From an uncultured Bacteroidales bacterium (lineage in GTDB: Bacteria > Bacteroidota > Bacteroidia > Bacteroidales > UBA932), in the NCBI GenBank assembly GCA_944322585.1, contig CALUPB010000002.1, forward strand, positions 192,729 through 256,728: 64,000 nucleotides of DNA, in the 5' to 3' direction. This document shows positions 47,907 through 56,082 of the stretch, piece by piece (positions within the stretch are counted from its first letter, which is position 1; every line of letters starts with the position of its first letter). The position numbers were made by a program, and so were the translations under genes. The notes under the pieces are model-generated. The model worked only from the letters and a program-made list of their open reading frames with translations. It ran no database searches and was not told where the DNA came from.

Positions 47907-47938
47907 CAAAGGTACATAAAAAAGCCGCCGGATGCAAA
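47907..47938 (-). promoter_or_regulatory. dnaE promoter (-33/-7)
   Basis: On the minus strand: TTTG (47935-47938), 20 bases, TACCTTTG (47907-47914). The leader would be only about 15-20 bases, just long enough for the SD. Confidence 0.78.
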
Positions 47939-48054
47939 CTCATTTTGTGCCGTGCCGGATGATCCGGCTCCGGAAAGCGCGTTCAGGTATTAGCCTTCAT
48001 GGGCTTGTGTTATGGTAGTACCGGGAAGAAATTTTCAACATGCACATTGGAATT

Positions 48055-48094
48055 TGGTAAAAAAAACAGAGGCAACCATTGAGGCTGCCTCTGT
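48055..48094 (-). terminator. Intrinsic terminator after secDF
   Basis: A 9-bp stem ACAGAGGCA (48066-48074) / TGCCTCTGT (48086-48094) on the plus strand. On the minus strand it is followed by a run of eight or more T. It is a classic terminator ending the secDF transcript. Confidence 0.9.
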
Positions 48095-48126
48095 CTGTAT
48101 TTGAACCGGCTTTTCAGTCGGCAGAA

Positions 48127-51100
48127 TTATTTCTTTCCTGCCAGTGCTGCCTTGGCCTCCTGTCTTTTCTTCACGGCCATGGTCGTATCATACATGATAG
48201 GTGTGGCGATGAAGATGGAAGCATATGTACCGATGGCGATACCGAGGCAGAGTGCGACTGCCATTCCCCTGATGACCTCGCCTCCGAAGATTGCGATTGC
48301 AATCATCACTATGAGAGTGGTAAGGGAGGTGTTCATTGTACGAGACAGCGTGCTGTTCAGAGCCTGGTTGGCATTGATCCTGAATTCCATCTTAGGGTGC
48401 AGTGTCTTGTATTCGCGGATACGGTCGAAGATGACCACGGTATCGTTGATTGCATAACCGATGATGGTCAGGATAGCCGCAATGAACGTCTGGTCGACAT
48501 CAAGGGTAAAAGGAAGTATTCCCGAGAAGAACGAGAAGAATCCGATCACGATGATTGCCGTATGCGCCAGACCGACGACTCCTCCGAGTCCCCATGTCCA
48601 GTTCTTGAACCGTACTGCAATGTAGGCGAAGATTACGAACAGGGCGATGATCACTGCTATGATGGCGGCTCTCTTCATGTCATTCGCCATTGTAGGACCC
48701 ACCTTGTCGGAACTTATGATACCGTTAGGGTTCTCCAATGTAGAGCGGAATTCGTCGAATGTGATGTCTTCCTTGAAGAATCCTTTCAGGGAGTCGTAAA
48801 GCATTTTCTCCACTTCAGCATCGGCATCCGTAGATTCGTCCTCTACCTTGTACTGGGTGGTGATCTTCATCTGGCTTTCGCCACCGAACTGCTTCACTTC
48901 CACGGCTCCGTCAAATGTGGCGACAGCTGCTTCCCTCACTTCCTCCGCATGAACAGGCTGGTCGAACCTTATCACGAAAGTACGGCCTCCTGTGAAGTCG
49001 ACACCGTAGGTGAAGCCCTTTATGCAGATAGAGCAGATGGATGCAAGCACCAGCACACTCGAAAGGATATATGTGATCTTTCTCTTGCTGAGGAAGTCGA
49101 CAGTGGTGTTCTGCAGGAAATTCCTTGTGAACTTGTTGGAGAATGTGATCTTCTTGCCCTTCTCAAGCCTGTCGTCGATGATGATCCTCGAGATGAAGAT
49201 TGAGGTAAGGACAGAAGTGATGATACCGATAATCAACGTGGTCGCAAATCCCTGTACAGGGCCGGAACCGAAGATGAAGAGCACGATACCTGTAAGGATG
49301 GTCGTCACCTGTCCGTCGATGATGGCCGAGTATGCATTGGAATAACCGTCTGCAACGGCCTTGCTGAGGCCTTTACCGGCCCGGATTTCCTCCTTGATAC
49401 GTTCGTAGATTATGACGTTCGCATCCACTGCCATACCGAGGGTCAGCACGAGACCGGCGATACCAGGAAGGGTGAGGACAGCTCCGAATGATACGAGAGA
49501 TCCAAGGAGAAGCAGCACGTTGCAGAGAAGGGCCGCATCGGCGATGAGGCCGGCTCCATGGTAGAATACGAACATGTATATCAGCACGAGCAGGAATGCT
49601 ATCGCAAATGATATGAGACCTGCGTTGATTGATTCAGATCCGAGGGAAGGTCCGACTATCTGTTCCTGGATGATGGTTGCAGGAGCAGGAAGCTTACCGG
49701 ACTTCAGTACGTTGGCAAGGTCTTCCGCCTCTTCGAGGTCGAAGTTACCGGTTATCTGGGAGCTTCCGCCTGTAATCTCCGTATTGACGACAGGGTAGGA
49801 ATATACCATCCCGTCGAGAACGATGGCGATCTGGCGGCCGATGTTGTCTTTGGTCATTCTTGCCCAGATGTTCGCTCCTTCCGCATTCATGGACATTGAG
49901 ACTTCAGGATTTCCGCCGGAATTGCCGTACTGGACACGGGCATCTGTCACTACGCCGCCGTCAAGAGGAGCCTTGCCGTCACGTGAAGTCGAGCGGATTG
50001 CCACGAGTTCATAGATGTTGCCGCCAGGGAATGCCTGAGAAGGCTTCACTGTCCACATAGCCTTGAACTCGGCAGGGAAAAGGGACTGTACCTGAGGCAG
50101 GTGCAGCCATGTGTTGATCTTTGCCGTATCTGCGTAGCTTGCATAACCGATGCATGCGCCTGTGGCGAGTCTTCCGTTGTATACTGCTGGCTGAAGGGCG
50201 GCGAAAAGCGGATTGGCTTTTCTGTAGGCCTCATCGTCTGCTCCTTCTGTTTCTGCCGCGCTGATCTCCTCGCTGAGGATGTCATCGGTGGAATCGGCAT
50301 CGGCAGTCTCTTCTCCGGAAGCCGCAGCTGTCTCCACAGTCAGGCTGTCACCTTCGGCGAGCAGGCCTGCAATCACTGAATTGGCCTCTTCGAGGAACGG
50401 ATATATTTCGCTGTTCTCGTAAGTTGCCCAGAACTCAAGCGATGCGGTACCCTGGAGCAGTTTCCTGACACGTTCAGGCTCCTTTACGCCCGGAAGCTCG
50501 ATAAGGATCCTTCCGCTGTTGCCGAGCTGCTGTATGTTAGGCTGTGTCACTCCGAAACGGTCGATACGGTTTCTCAGGACATTGAATGAATTGGAGATGG
50601 CGCTCTCTGCCTCGTCGCGTATTACATTGATGACCTCAGCGTCCGAAGTGGTGGAATTGATCTTGTCGTTCATTTCGTATGTCCCGAAAATCTGGGCAAG
50701 AGGGATTCCGTTTCCGACTTCGTTCCAGGCTTCTGCGAAGAGGGTGATGAAATCCGATCTTGAGTTGACGCTGCGCTCCTTGGCAAGTGCCAGGGCCTGT
50801 GTGAACTCCGGAGTCTGGTTGTTGTCCGCAAGGGCCTTTACCAGATCTTCGAGCTGTACCTGGAGCATTACGTTCATACCTCCCTTGAGGTCAAGTCCGA
50901 GGTTGATTTCCTTCTCTTTCACATCCTTGTAGGTGTACCCGAAATATACCTTTTCGGAAGAGATGGAGTCTATGTACCACCTGTTGTTTTCCCTCCTGAT
51001 GGAATCAAGGTAGAAAGCCTTGTCTACCTCAGGGACCTTGGCGAAGGCAGCCGAATTCTGATATGCCTCTACCGCTTTCTCCGCATATTTTGCCGCCTTG

Positions 51101-51198
51101 TTTTCCTGGATCTTCGTTACCAGGGTGAAAGACAGCTGCCAGAGACACGCGATGGCCAGCAGGATTGCTACCAGTCTGATTGCGTTTTTGCTTTGCAT
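48127..51198 (-). CDS. secDF: Protein translocase SecD-SecF fusion
   Basis: 1023 residues from ATG 51198 ([24 protein letters not shown]); the frame is open to 51216, but this start matches related proteins. The SecD half has the [30 protein letters not shown] motif, a periplasmic P1 region and six membrane spans ([30 protein letters not shown]-type D4/D5). The SecF half begins [18 protein letters not shown], with [11 protein letters not shown] and [16 protein letters not shown]. It uses proton-motive force to help SecYEG finish export. Fusion in one chain is common in this phylum. Confidence 0.96.
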   Translation of the reverse strand: [1023 protein letters not shown]

Positions 51199-51237
51199 AG
51201 TCTTATCTTTTATCAATTATTTTTGTCTCAAAAGTTT

Positions 51238-51258
51238 GTCCGGGCAATTGTCCCGGAC
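51238..51258 (-). other. Hairpin in secDF leader
   Basis: The perfect inverted repeat GTCCGGG (51238-51244) / CCCGGAC (51252-51258) with a 7-base loop lies between a candidate -7 box (51283-51290) and the secDF ATG. No T-tract follows, so it is not an obvious terminator. It could act in translation control or RNA stability. Confidence 0.45.
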
Positions 51259-51282
51259 AGCATCTTAACTGCAAATAGGGCA

Positions 51283-51290
51283 CAAATTTA
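51283..51290 (-). promoter_or_regulatory. Candidate -7 box for secDF
   Basis: Minus strand TAAATTTG, matching TAnnTTTG, 84 bases before the secDF ATG. No matching TTTG found. Confidence 0.45.
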
Positions 51291-51321
51291 CTATTTTTTT
51301 CTTATAAATGAAGTTATTTCT

Positions 51322-51329
51322 TATTTTTG
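51322..51329 (+). promoter_or_regulatory. Candidate -7 box for the PD40/SPOR gene
   Basis: TATTTTTG on the plus strand, 37 bases before the ATG at 51367. It is divergent from the secDF promoter. Confidence 0.5.
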
Positions 51330-51366
51330 TGCTGCCGGAAGCATTCGGTAATATCCGGTGACAGCT

Positions 51367-53139
51367 ATGCAGAAGTCCAGAAAATATATATTTACATTAC
51401 TCTTTATTCCGTTATCCGTCGCTGTCCGGGGGCAGGACAACGGGTTTCCTGCGCGAGAGTTTTCCGAAAGCCAGATGTTTCCGGATACAGTGGCCGTTGC
51501 CGCAGGAAATGATTCTGCCTCCGAGGCCGGGAGTGTTTCCGTGGACAGTCTTTCCGTTGCAGGGGACAGGCAGGGGCAGGAGCGGATGGACAGGCGGATG
51601 AAAGCCGACAGCCTGGTGAGGGCCGGGGATTCGCTCAGGATGGACTATGAATTCGTGGAAGCGGTGGCCATGTACAGGCAGGCCCTTGAGCTGGAGCCGG
51701 ATTCCGTAGCCGTGGTAGCCATAGAAAACAGGAAACTCCAGGCGGAGAACGGCGCCAGTATGACCGATTATGTCTACAGACCGAAAGTCATCGCCAGACA
51801 CATGTTTTCCCTCGATGACTTCTTTCTCTACTATCCAATGCAGGACAGTTCATGGAGGACGGTTCCCAATGTTCTGGACACTCTCGGAGGGCATCCTTTT
51901 GCGAAGGCGACCTATGTTCCGGACGGCACCGGGGAAATATACTATTCGGCTCCCGACGAGAACGGGGTGCGCAACATATGGAGGACGGAGTTCAATGATA
52001 CCTTATGGAAGCTGCCTGCCTTGCTGAACGAGCAGGTCACGTCCCCGTCGGATGAGGTCTATCCCGTCATATCCCACGACGGGAAATCCATGTATTTCTC
52101 TTCTGCCGGACTTTACGGGATGGGTGGCTATGACTTGTATGTCTCGACTTGGGACGAAGAGTCCGGGGACTGGGGTGTTCCGGTAAACATGGGGTTCCCG
52201 TATTCTTCCCCTTACAATGATGTATTGTTCTACAACACTCCGGACGGGCGCTATACGATGTTCGCGTCTGACAGGGGATGCCCGGCGGACAGCATCAATG
52301 TGTACGTGCTCGAATATGACAATATGCCCATACACGGGGCGGTAAAGGACGTTGATGATCTCAGGGAGCTGATGGATCTGGCCCCGGAAATCCCGGATAC
52401 GGAGGATGTGCCCGCCGACAGCGAAGCCTCCATGCCGGACAATCCTGATCTGAGACGGTATATGCAGAAAGTGGAGGAGGTGAAGGCTCTCAAAGATACG
52501 ATATTCGCTTATGGAGTATCCATGGATGATTGCCGGAACAGATTGGCGGACAGCGACAACGCGGCCGAAAGAGTATTGCTGGAAGAGGAAATCCTCAGGA
52601 AAGAGGCGGCAGTGCCGGCACTGAACGATTCTCTCCGTCGTGCGACGGCAGCGCTTCAGGAAATTGAGATGGAGTTCCTTTTCAACGGTGTGGTAATAGA
52701 TCTTGACAGGGTGAATGAAGAGGCTGACCGGGAGATTGTCCCGAAGGACATCAACTATACGTTCTTCAAGATGGAACCGGGCGATACCCTGAAAATGGAC
52801 ATAGAGCAGCCTGAGCCGGAATTCGACTATTCGTTCATGATACTTCCGGAAGGCCGGTTTGCAGAGGACAACACTCTCCCGGAGGGGATTGTCTATCAGA
52901 TACAGATATTCAGCATTACCCATCCGGCCACTCTCAAGGATATCCGGGGGCTGAGTCCGGTCTTCCTGCACAGGACGGGTAACGGCAGATATACCTATAC
53001 CGTGGGCCTTTTCAGAACGTATTCAGAAGTCCTTGCACATCTTAACAAAGTCAGGACGAATGGATTCAGGGGAGCCTATATCGTTGCTTTCCGGGACGGC
53101 AAGCCCGTTCCGGTCAATACCGCCCGCAAGTTGGAATAA
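51367..53139 (+). CDS. Secreted TPR, PD40 (WD40-like) and SPOR-like domain protein
   Basis: 590 residues from ATG 51367; a GTG three codons upstream is less likely. Signal peptide MQKSRKYIFTLLFIPLSVAVRG. Then a TPR-like helix pair (AGDSLRMDYEFVEAVAMYRQALELEPDS), PD40 beta-propeller repeats (YPVISHDGKSMYFSSAGLYGMGGYDLYVS, NDVLFYNTPDGRYTMFASDRG), a charged helical stretch (about 350-430, likely coiled coil), and a C-terminal SPOR-like fold (GIVYQIQIFSITHPATLKDIRGLSPVF, YTYTVGLFRTYSEVLAHLNKVR). Family members are periplasmic or outer-membrane-linked and may bind peptidoglycan. The role is unknown. Confidence 0.85.
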   Translation: MQKSRKYIFTLLFIPLSVAVRGQDNGFPAREFSESQMFPDTVAVAAGNDSASEAGSVSVDSLSVAGDRQGQERMDRRMKADSLVRAGDSLRMDYEFVEAVAMYRQALELEPDSVAVVAIENRKLQAENGASMTDYVYRPKVIARHMFSLDDFFLYYPMQDSSWRTVPNVLDTLGGHPFAKATYVPDGTGEIYYSAPDENGVRNIWRTEFNDTLWKLPALLNEQVTSPSDEVYPVISHDGKSMYFSSAGLYGMGGYDLYVSTWDEESGDWGVPVNMGFPYSSPYNDVLFYNTPDGRYTMFASDRGCPADSINVYVLEYDNMPIHGAVKDVDDLRELMDLAPEIPDTEDVPADSEASMPDNPDLRRYMQKVEEVKALKDTIFAYGVSMDDCRNRLADSDNAAERVLLEEEILRKEAAVPALNDSLRRATAALQEIEMEFLFNGVVIDLDRVNEEADREIVPKDINYTFFKMEPGDTLKMDIEQPEPEFDYSFMILPEGRFAEDNTLPEGIVYQIQIFSITHPATLKDIRGLSPVFLHRTGNGRYTYTVGLFRTYSEVLAHLNKVRTNGFRGAYIVAFRDGKPVPVNTARKLE

Positions 53140-53162
53140 GAAACCGGTTTCCGATTTGCATT

Positions 53163-53332
53163 GCTCTCGGCTTTTGCGCAATTTGGCTTCGCCATATATA
53201 CTATGGCGCCTCGGCAAACCAAATAAATTTGTTCTGCTCTCGGCTTTTGCGCAATTTGGCTTCGCCATATATACTATGGCGCCTCGGCAAACCAAATAAA
53301 TTTGTTCTGCTCTCGGCTTTTGCGTATATTTG
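53163..53332 (+). repeat. 73-bp tandem repeat, about 2.3 copies, ending in a promoter
   Basis: Units begin GCTCTCGGCTTTTGCG at 53163, 53236 and 53309 (period 73). The first two are full and identical as far as read; the third is cut after 16 bases, where TATATTTG replaces CAATTTGG. Each full unit carries a hairpin CGCCATA/TATGGCG and a TTTG, 20 bases, GCAATTTG arrangement that looks like a weakened promoter. Only the last copy has a perfect -7 box. The short open frames across it are by-products of the repeat. Confidence 0.9.
53301..53332 (+). promoter_or_regulatory. nfeD-floA promoter (-33/-7), possibly leaderless
   Basis: TTTG (53301-53304), 20 bases, TATATTTG (53325-53332). The ATG of nfeD begins only 5 bases after the box, where transcription would start, so the mRNA may be leaderless. 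Confidence 0.75.
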
Positions 53333-53337
53333 TCCCT

Positions 53338-53808
53338 ATGGGTTTTATAGTCATACTTATTTTAGTGGGAATTCTGCTCCTTCTTGCGGAAATCCTTCTG
53401 GTTCCCGGTGTCGGCGTGGCCGGGGTCCTCGGCCTGATTTCCCTTATCGGATCCTGTGTCTATGCTTTCAATGTCTTCGGAATGACCACGGGAACAATCA
53501 TTGTAGCCGTGAATGTCGTTCTGGTGGTGGCTTTGACAGTATATGTGCTCCGGGCAAAGACATGGAAGAAATTCACTCTTAATACGAATATCGATTCCAA
53601 GGCGATCCAGGACAGCAGTACCGTGCTTGCAGTCGGAGATGCAGGCAAGACAACGACAAGGCTTGCACCTATAGGCATGGCCCGTTTTGAAACGGGTGCT
53701 TATGAAGTCAAGTCCCTGGAAGGGATGATCGATGCCGGTGTTGAAGTGGAGGTTGTCCTTATAGAAGACAACAGGATAATTGTCAAGCCTTTGGAAAAAG
53801 ACTTCTGA
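53338..53808 (+). CDS. nfeD: NfeD-like membrane protein (short form)
   Basis: 156 residues from ATG 53338; the frame is open to 53302, but the upstream part comes from the tandem repeat. Two or three membrane helices at the N-terminus (MGFIVILILVGILLLLAEILLVPG, GVLGLISLIGSCVYAF, IIVAVNVVLVVALTVYVL) and a C-terminal OB-fold (GDAGKTTTRLAPIGMARF, VEVEVVLIEDNRIIVKPL). The protease domain of long NfeD is absent, as usual for the form paired with flotillin-like FloA, which follows after 69 bases. Confidence 0.92.
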   Translation: MGFIVILILVGILLLLAEILLVPGVGVAGVLGLISLIGSCVYAFNVFGMTTGTIIVAVNVVLVVALTVYVLRAKTWKKFTLNTNIDSKAIQDSSTVLAVGDAGKTTTRLAPIGMARFETGAYEVKSLEGMIDAGVEVEVVLIEDNRIIVKPLEKDF

Positions 53809-53877
53809 AGCAAGACTTTCAGGCCGGGATATAATCCGGCGTAGTTCCGAACAGAAAACATTAACAGATATCAAGAT

Positions 53878-54837
53878 ATGTATGGAGTTGATTTGACAGT
53901 CGTATGGATTGCGATAGCGATTGTAGGACTTATTATCCTTCTGTGGTTTTTCCCGGTTACGCTCTGGTTCCAGGCTCTTATCTCGGGCGTGAAAATATCG
54001 CTTATCCAGCTGATTCTTATGCGGTGGAGGAAAGTCCCTCCCGGAACGATTGTCATGGCAATGGTAACGGGGACGAAAGCAGGTCTGAAGTTGGATGCAA
54101 ATGCTCTTGAGGCGCATTATCTTGCCAAAGGGAACGTGGTCAAGGTAGTGAATGCCTTGGTGTCGGCGGACAAGGCCAACATTTCCCTGGATTTCAAAAT
54201 GGCGGCAGCAATCGATCTGGCCGGCAGGGATGTGTTCGAGGCCGTGCAGATGTCGGTAAATCCCAAGGTGATTAACACTCCTCCTGTAACGGCGGTTGCA
54301 AAGGACGGTATCCAGTTGATAGCCAAGGCGAGAGTGACTGTAAGGGCCAATATCAAACAGCTTGTCGGAGGGGCGGGGGAAGAAACCGTTCTTGCCCGCG
54401 TGGGGGAAGGTATCGTATCGAGCATCGGAGCTTCGGAAAGTCACAAACAGGTACTTGAACATCCGGACTCCATTTCAAAGGTCGTCCTTTCTAAAGGACT
54501 TGATGCAGGTACGGCCTTTGAAATTCTTTCGATCGACATAGCGGACATAGATATAGGAAAGAATATCGGGGCTGTCCTTCAGATGGATCAGGCAGAGGCA
54601 GACAAGAACATAGCCCAGGCCCGGGCCGAGGAGCGCAGGGCCATGGCGGTTGCGCTCGAACAGGAAATGAAAGCCAAGGCACAGGAGGCCAAGGCAAAAG
54701 TCATCGAAGCTGAGGCAGAGGTTCCTCTTGCCATGGCAGAAGCATTCCGGAACGGGAATCTCGGCATCATGGATTATTACCGGATGAAGAATATCCAGGC
54801 GGACACGGATATGCGAGAGAATATCTCCAAGCAGTAA
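53878..54837 (+). CDS. floA: Flotillin-like protein FloA
   Basis: 319 residues. An N-terminal membrane hairpin ([32 protein letters not shown]), an SPFH-type domain ([44 protein letters not shown]), and a C-terminal Ala/Glu-rich coiled coil ([36 protein letters not shown]). It organises membrane microdomains with NfeD. It is co-transcribed with nfeD. Confidence 0.96.
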   Translation: MYGVDLTVVWIAIAIVGLIILLWFFPVTLWFQALISGVKISLIQLILMRWRKVPPGTIVMAMVTGTKAGLKLDANALEAHYLAKGNVVKVVNALVSADKANISLDFKMAAAIDLAGRDVFEAVQMSVNPKVINTPPVTAVAKDGIQLIAKARVTVRANIKQLVGGAGEETVLARVGEGIVSSIGASESHKQVLEHPDSISKVVLSKGLDAGTAFEILSIDIADIDIGKNIGAVLQMDQAEADKNIAQARAEERRAMAVALEQEMKAKAQEAKAKVIEAEAEVPLAMAEAFRNGNLGIMDYYRMKNIQADTDMRENISKQ

Positions 54838-55084
54838 GATACAGTTTCGTCAAACGGCTTTCAAGATGAATGCTGTACGGAAGTCTTCCGGAAAATGATG
54901 AATCCGAAAAATCCGGGCAGCTTCTGAAAAATTATTTGGCAGAAAGGAAGATTTGATTTAACTTTGTCCTCCCGCTTCGGGAAATGGGTCCGGTAATCGG
55001 CCTGTCTTCCGGCAGCGGGAGAGTTCTTAAGGATGTCGGATTCATTGACAGTCTGACAACAATATGAACGATTTCAGTCAATCA
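54838..55084 (+). other. Intergenic region with tRNA promoter and leader
   Basis: 247 bases without a gene. It contains the tRNA-Ser promoter and, in the transcribed leader, a 7-bp stem CTCCCGC (54969-54975) / GCGGGAG (55015-55021). I see nothing else. Confidence 0.5.
54935..54966 (+). promoter_or_regulatory. tRNA-Ser promoter (-33/-7)
   Basis: TTTG (54935-54938), 20 bases, TAACTTTG (54959-54966). Complete consensus; the leader to the tRNA is about 110 bases. Confidence 0.7.
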
Positions 55085-55172
55085 GGTGAGATGGGTGAGT
55101 GGCTGAAACCAGCAGTTTGCTAAACTGCCGTACGGGATTACCGTACCGGGGGTTCGAATCCCCCTCTCACCG
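55085..55172 (+). tRNA. tRNA-Ser (anticodon GCU)
   Basis: 88 bases. The acceptor stem GGTGAGA (55085-55091) pairs with TCTCACC (55165-55171), with discriminator G. Anticodon stem GCAGT/ACTGC, loop TTGCTAA with GCT at 55119-55121. The long class II variable arm is CGTACGGGATTACCGTACC-like, and the T arm contains GGTTCGAATCC. CCA is not encoded. It reads AGC and AGU serine codons. Confidence 0.96.
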
Positions 55173-55182
55173 CAACCATGGA

Positions 55183-55213
55183 ACAGCTGGCCGTTTAGCG
55201 GCTGGCTGTTTTT
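55183..55213 (+). terminator. Intrinsic terminator of tRNA-Ser
   Basis: An 11-bp stem ACAGCTGGCCG (55183-55193) / CGGCTGGCTGT (55199-55209) with two G-U pairs, followed by TTTTA. It lies 11 bases after the tRNA. Confidence 0.75.
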
Positions 55214-55253
55214 ATATCCGGTGTGTTGAACTTGTTCGGCTGTAGCCGGATAT

Positions 55254-55287
55254 AAAAACAGCCATATGTTCGTAGAACATAAGCTGT
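55254..55287 (-). terminator. Mirror copy of the tRNA-Ser terminator on the minus strand
   Basis: On the minus strand ACAGCT...TGGCTGT encloses TATGTTC/GAACATA and is followed by TTTTTAT. It would stop leftward transcription, although no minus-strand gene ends here; the nearest is the Rpn gene 800 bases away. Confidence 0.5.
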
Positions 55288-55298
55288 TCCATGGTTGC

Positions 55299-55690
55299 AA
55301 GGGCCTTCCCGGCGAGGGTTTGGGGATGTCGGAGCGTAGCGACGAAATCCCCCTCTCTACATACAACCGCCTCTTTTCTTGTTTCCAATCACCCAAATAA
55401 TCGCCCAATTTTCGCATCAACGAAAAATTTTCCCCGTGAGAGGTTTTAGATAGCAGTCATTTCCCCGATTACCTTATTGTCAGTACATAATTTGTAAAAT
55501 GATTATCCGCAAGAATATCCCTTCTATAAGATAAGTCTGACCGGCCAGTGAGAACTTACAGGAACGACATGGTATCACGTCCTGAAAACAGACGGAACGT
55601 CAGTCCTGCCAACCCTCCATATCCGGAACGGATACCGGTCTTTGACGGAAATCAGAGTCATGACTTCGAACCCAGAGACTTTAAATCTGT
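55299..55690. other. Gene-free segment right of the palindrome
   Basis: About 390 bases with no supported gene. It holds a hairpin GGGGAT/ATCCCC at about 55322-55353 and a 12-base copy of the tRNA-Ser 3' end (AATCCCCCTCTC, 55346-55357). The rest is featureless to me. Confidence 0.5.
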
Positions 55691-55697
55691 TTGGTGC

Positions 55698-55931
55698 ACA
55701 CCTGGAATTGGATAATACGCATAATCACATGTGGGATATATGTTTACATGATTTTGTCTCTTCCAGGTGTAACAGTTTCCGACACACCTGGAAGAGAGAA
55801 TCGCTCTCCGGCGGCAGCCAAAGGCACATCGGCAGTTCCAGGTGTGCTCAAAGATGTTACACCTGGAATTCAGAATAAAACATAATTTGCTTTAACTTAA
55901 AGAATTGTGCAACGGAACCATTTCCAGGTGT
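55698..55931. repeat. Symmetric array of six alternating 10-bp repeats
   Basis: ACACCTGGAA or its complement TTCCAGGTGT occurs exactly at 55698 (+), 55761 (-), 55784 (+), 55836 (-), 55859 (+) and 55922 (-). Spacers are 53, 13, 42, 13 and 53 bases: mirror-symmetric about 55814.5, although the spacer sequences are not complementary. The 55757-55797 pair extends to a 14-bp stem (TCTC/GAGA added). No coding frame fits. The array lies just left of the Rpn gene. Confidence 0.9.
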
Positions 55932-56082
55932 GTCACTGTTCACACAGTATGGCAGTAAACATGAACATTCATACTTCCTGGCCGGGAAAACATGACAATA
56001 GAAGTCAGGGGTAACTTTGCGGATAGCATTATTTGTAATCAGAAAATTCGTCTTCTTCTCGGAAAACCCGTCAATTTGGGTA

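Larger units (their letters stand above)
55172..55298. repeat. Nested perfect inverted repeat behind tRNA-Ser (mirrored terminator module)
   Basis: Outer arms: GCAACCATGGAACAGCT (55172-55188) and its reverse complement (55282-55298), 17 of 17. Inner arms: TGGCTGTTTTTATATCCGG (55203-55221) and its reverse complement (55246-55264), 19 of 19. Between the arms, the left half has hairpin GGCCGTTTAGCGGC and the right half, read on the minus strand, has TATGTTCTACGAACATA. So the same module lies in opposite orientations with different tips. The left one is the tRNA terminator. Confidence 0.92.

Noticed and set aside
53023-53299. Small open frames with repeated LLSAFAQFGFAIY-type peptides
   Set aside because: They arise from the 73-bp tandem repeat and cover a promoter; no start signal or family.
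55082-55420. An open frame antisense to tRNA-Ser (contains GERGIRTPG)
   Set aside because: This peptide phrase is a well-known false protein translated from the reverse strand of tRNA-Ser genes.
55698-55931. CRISPR array
   Set aside because: Repeats are only 10 bases, alternate in orientation, have unequal spacers (13, 42, 53), and no cas genes are present.
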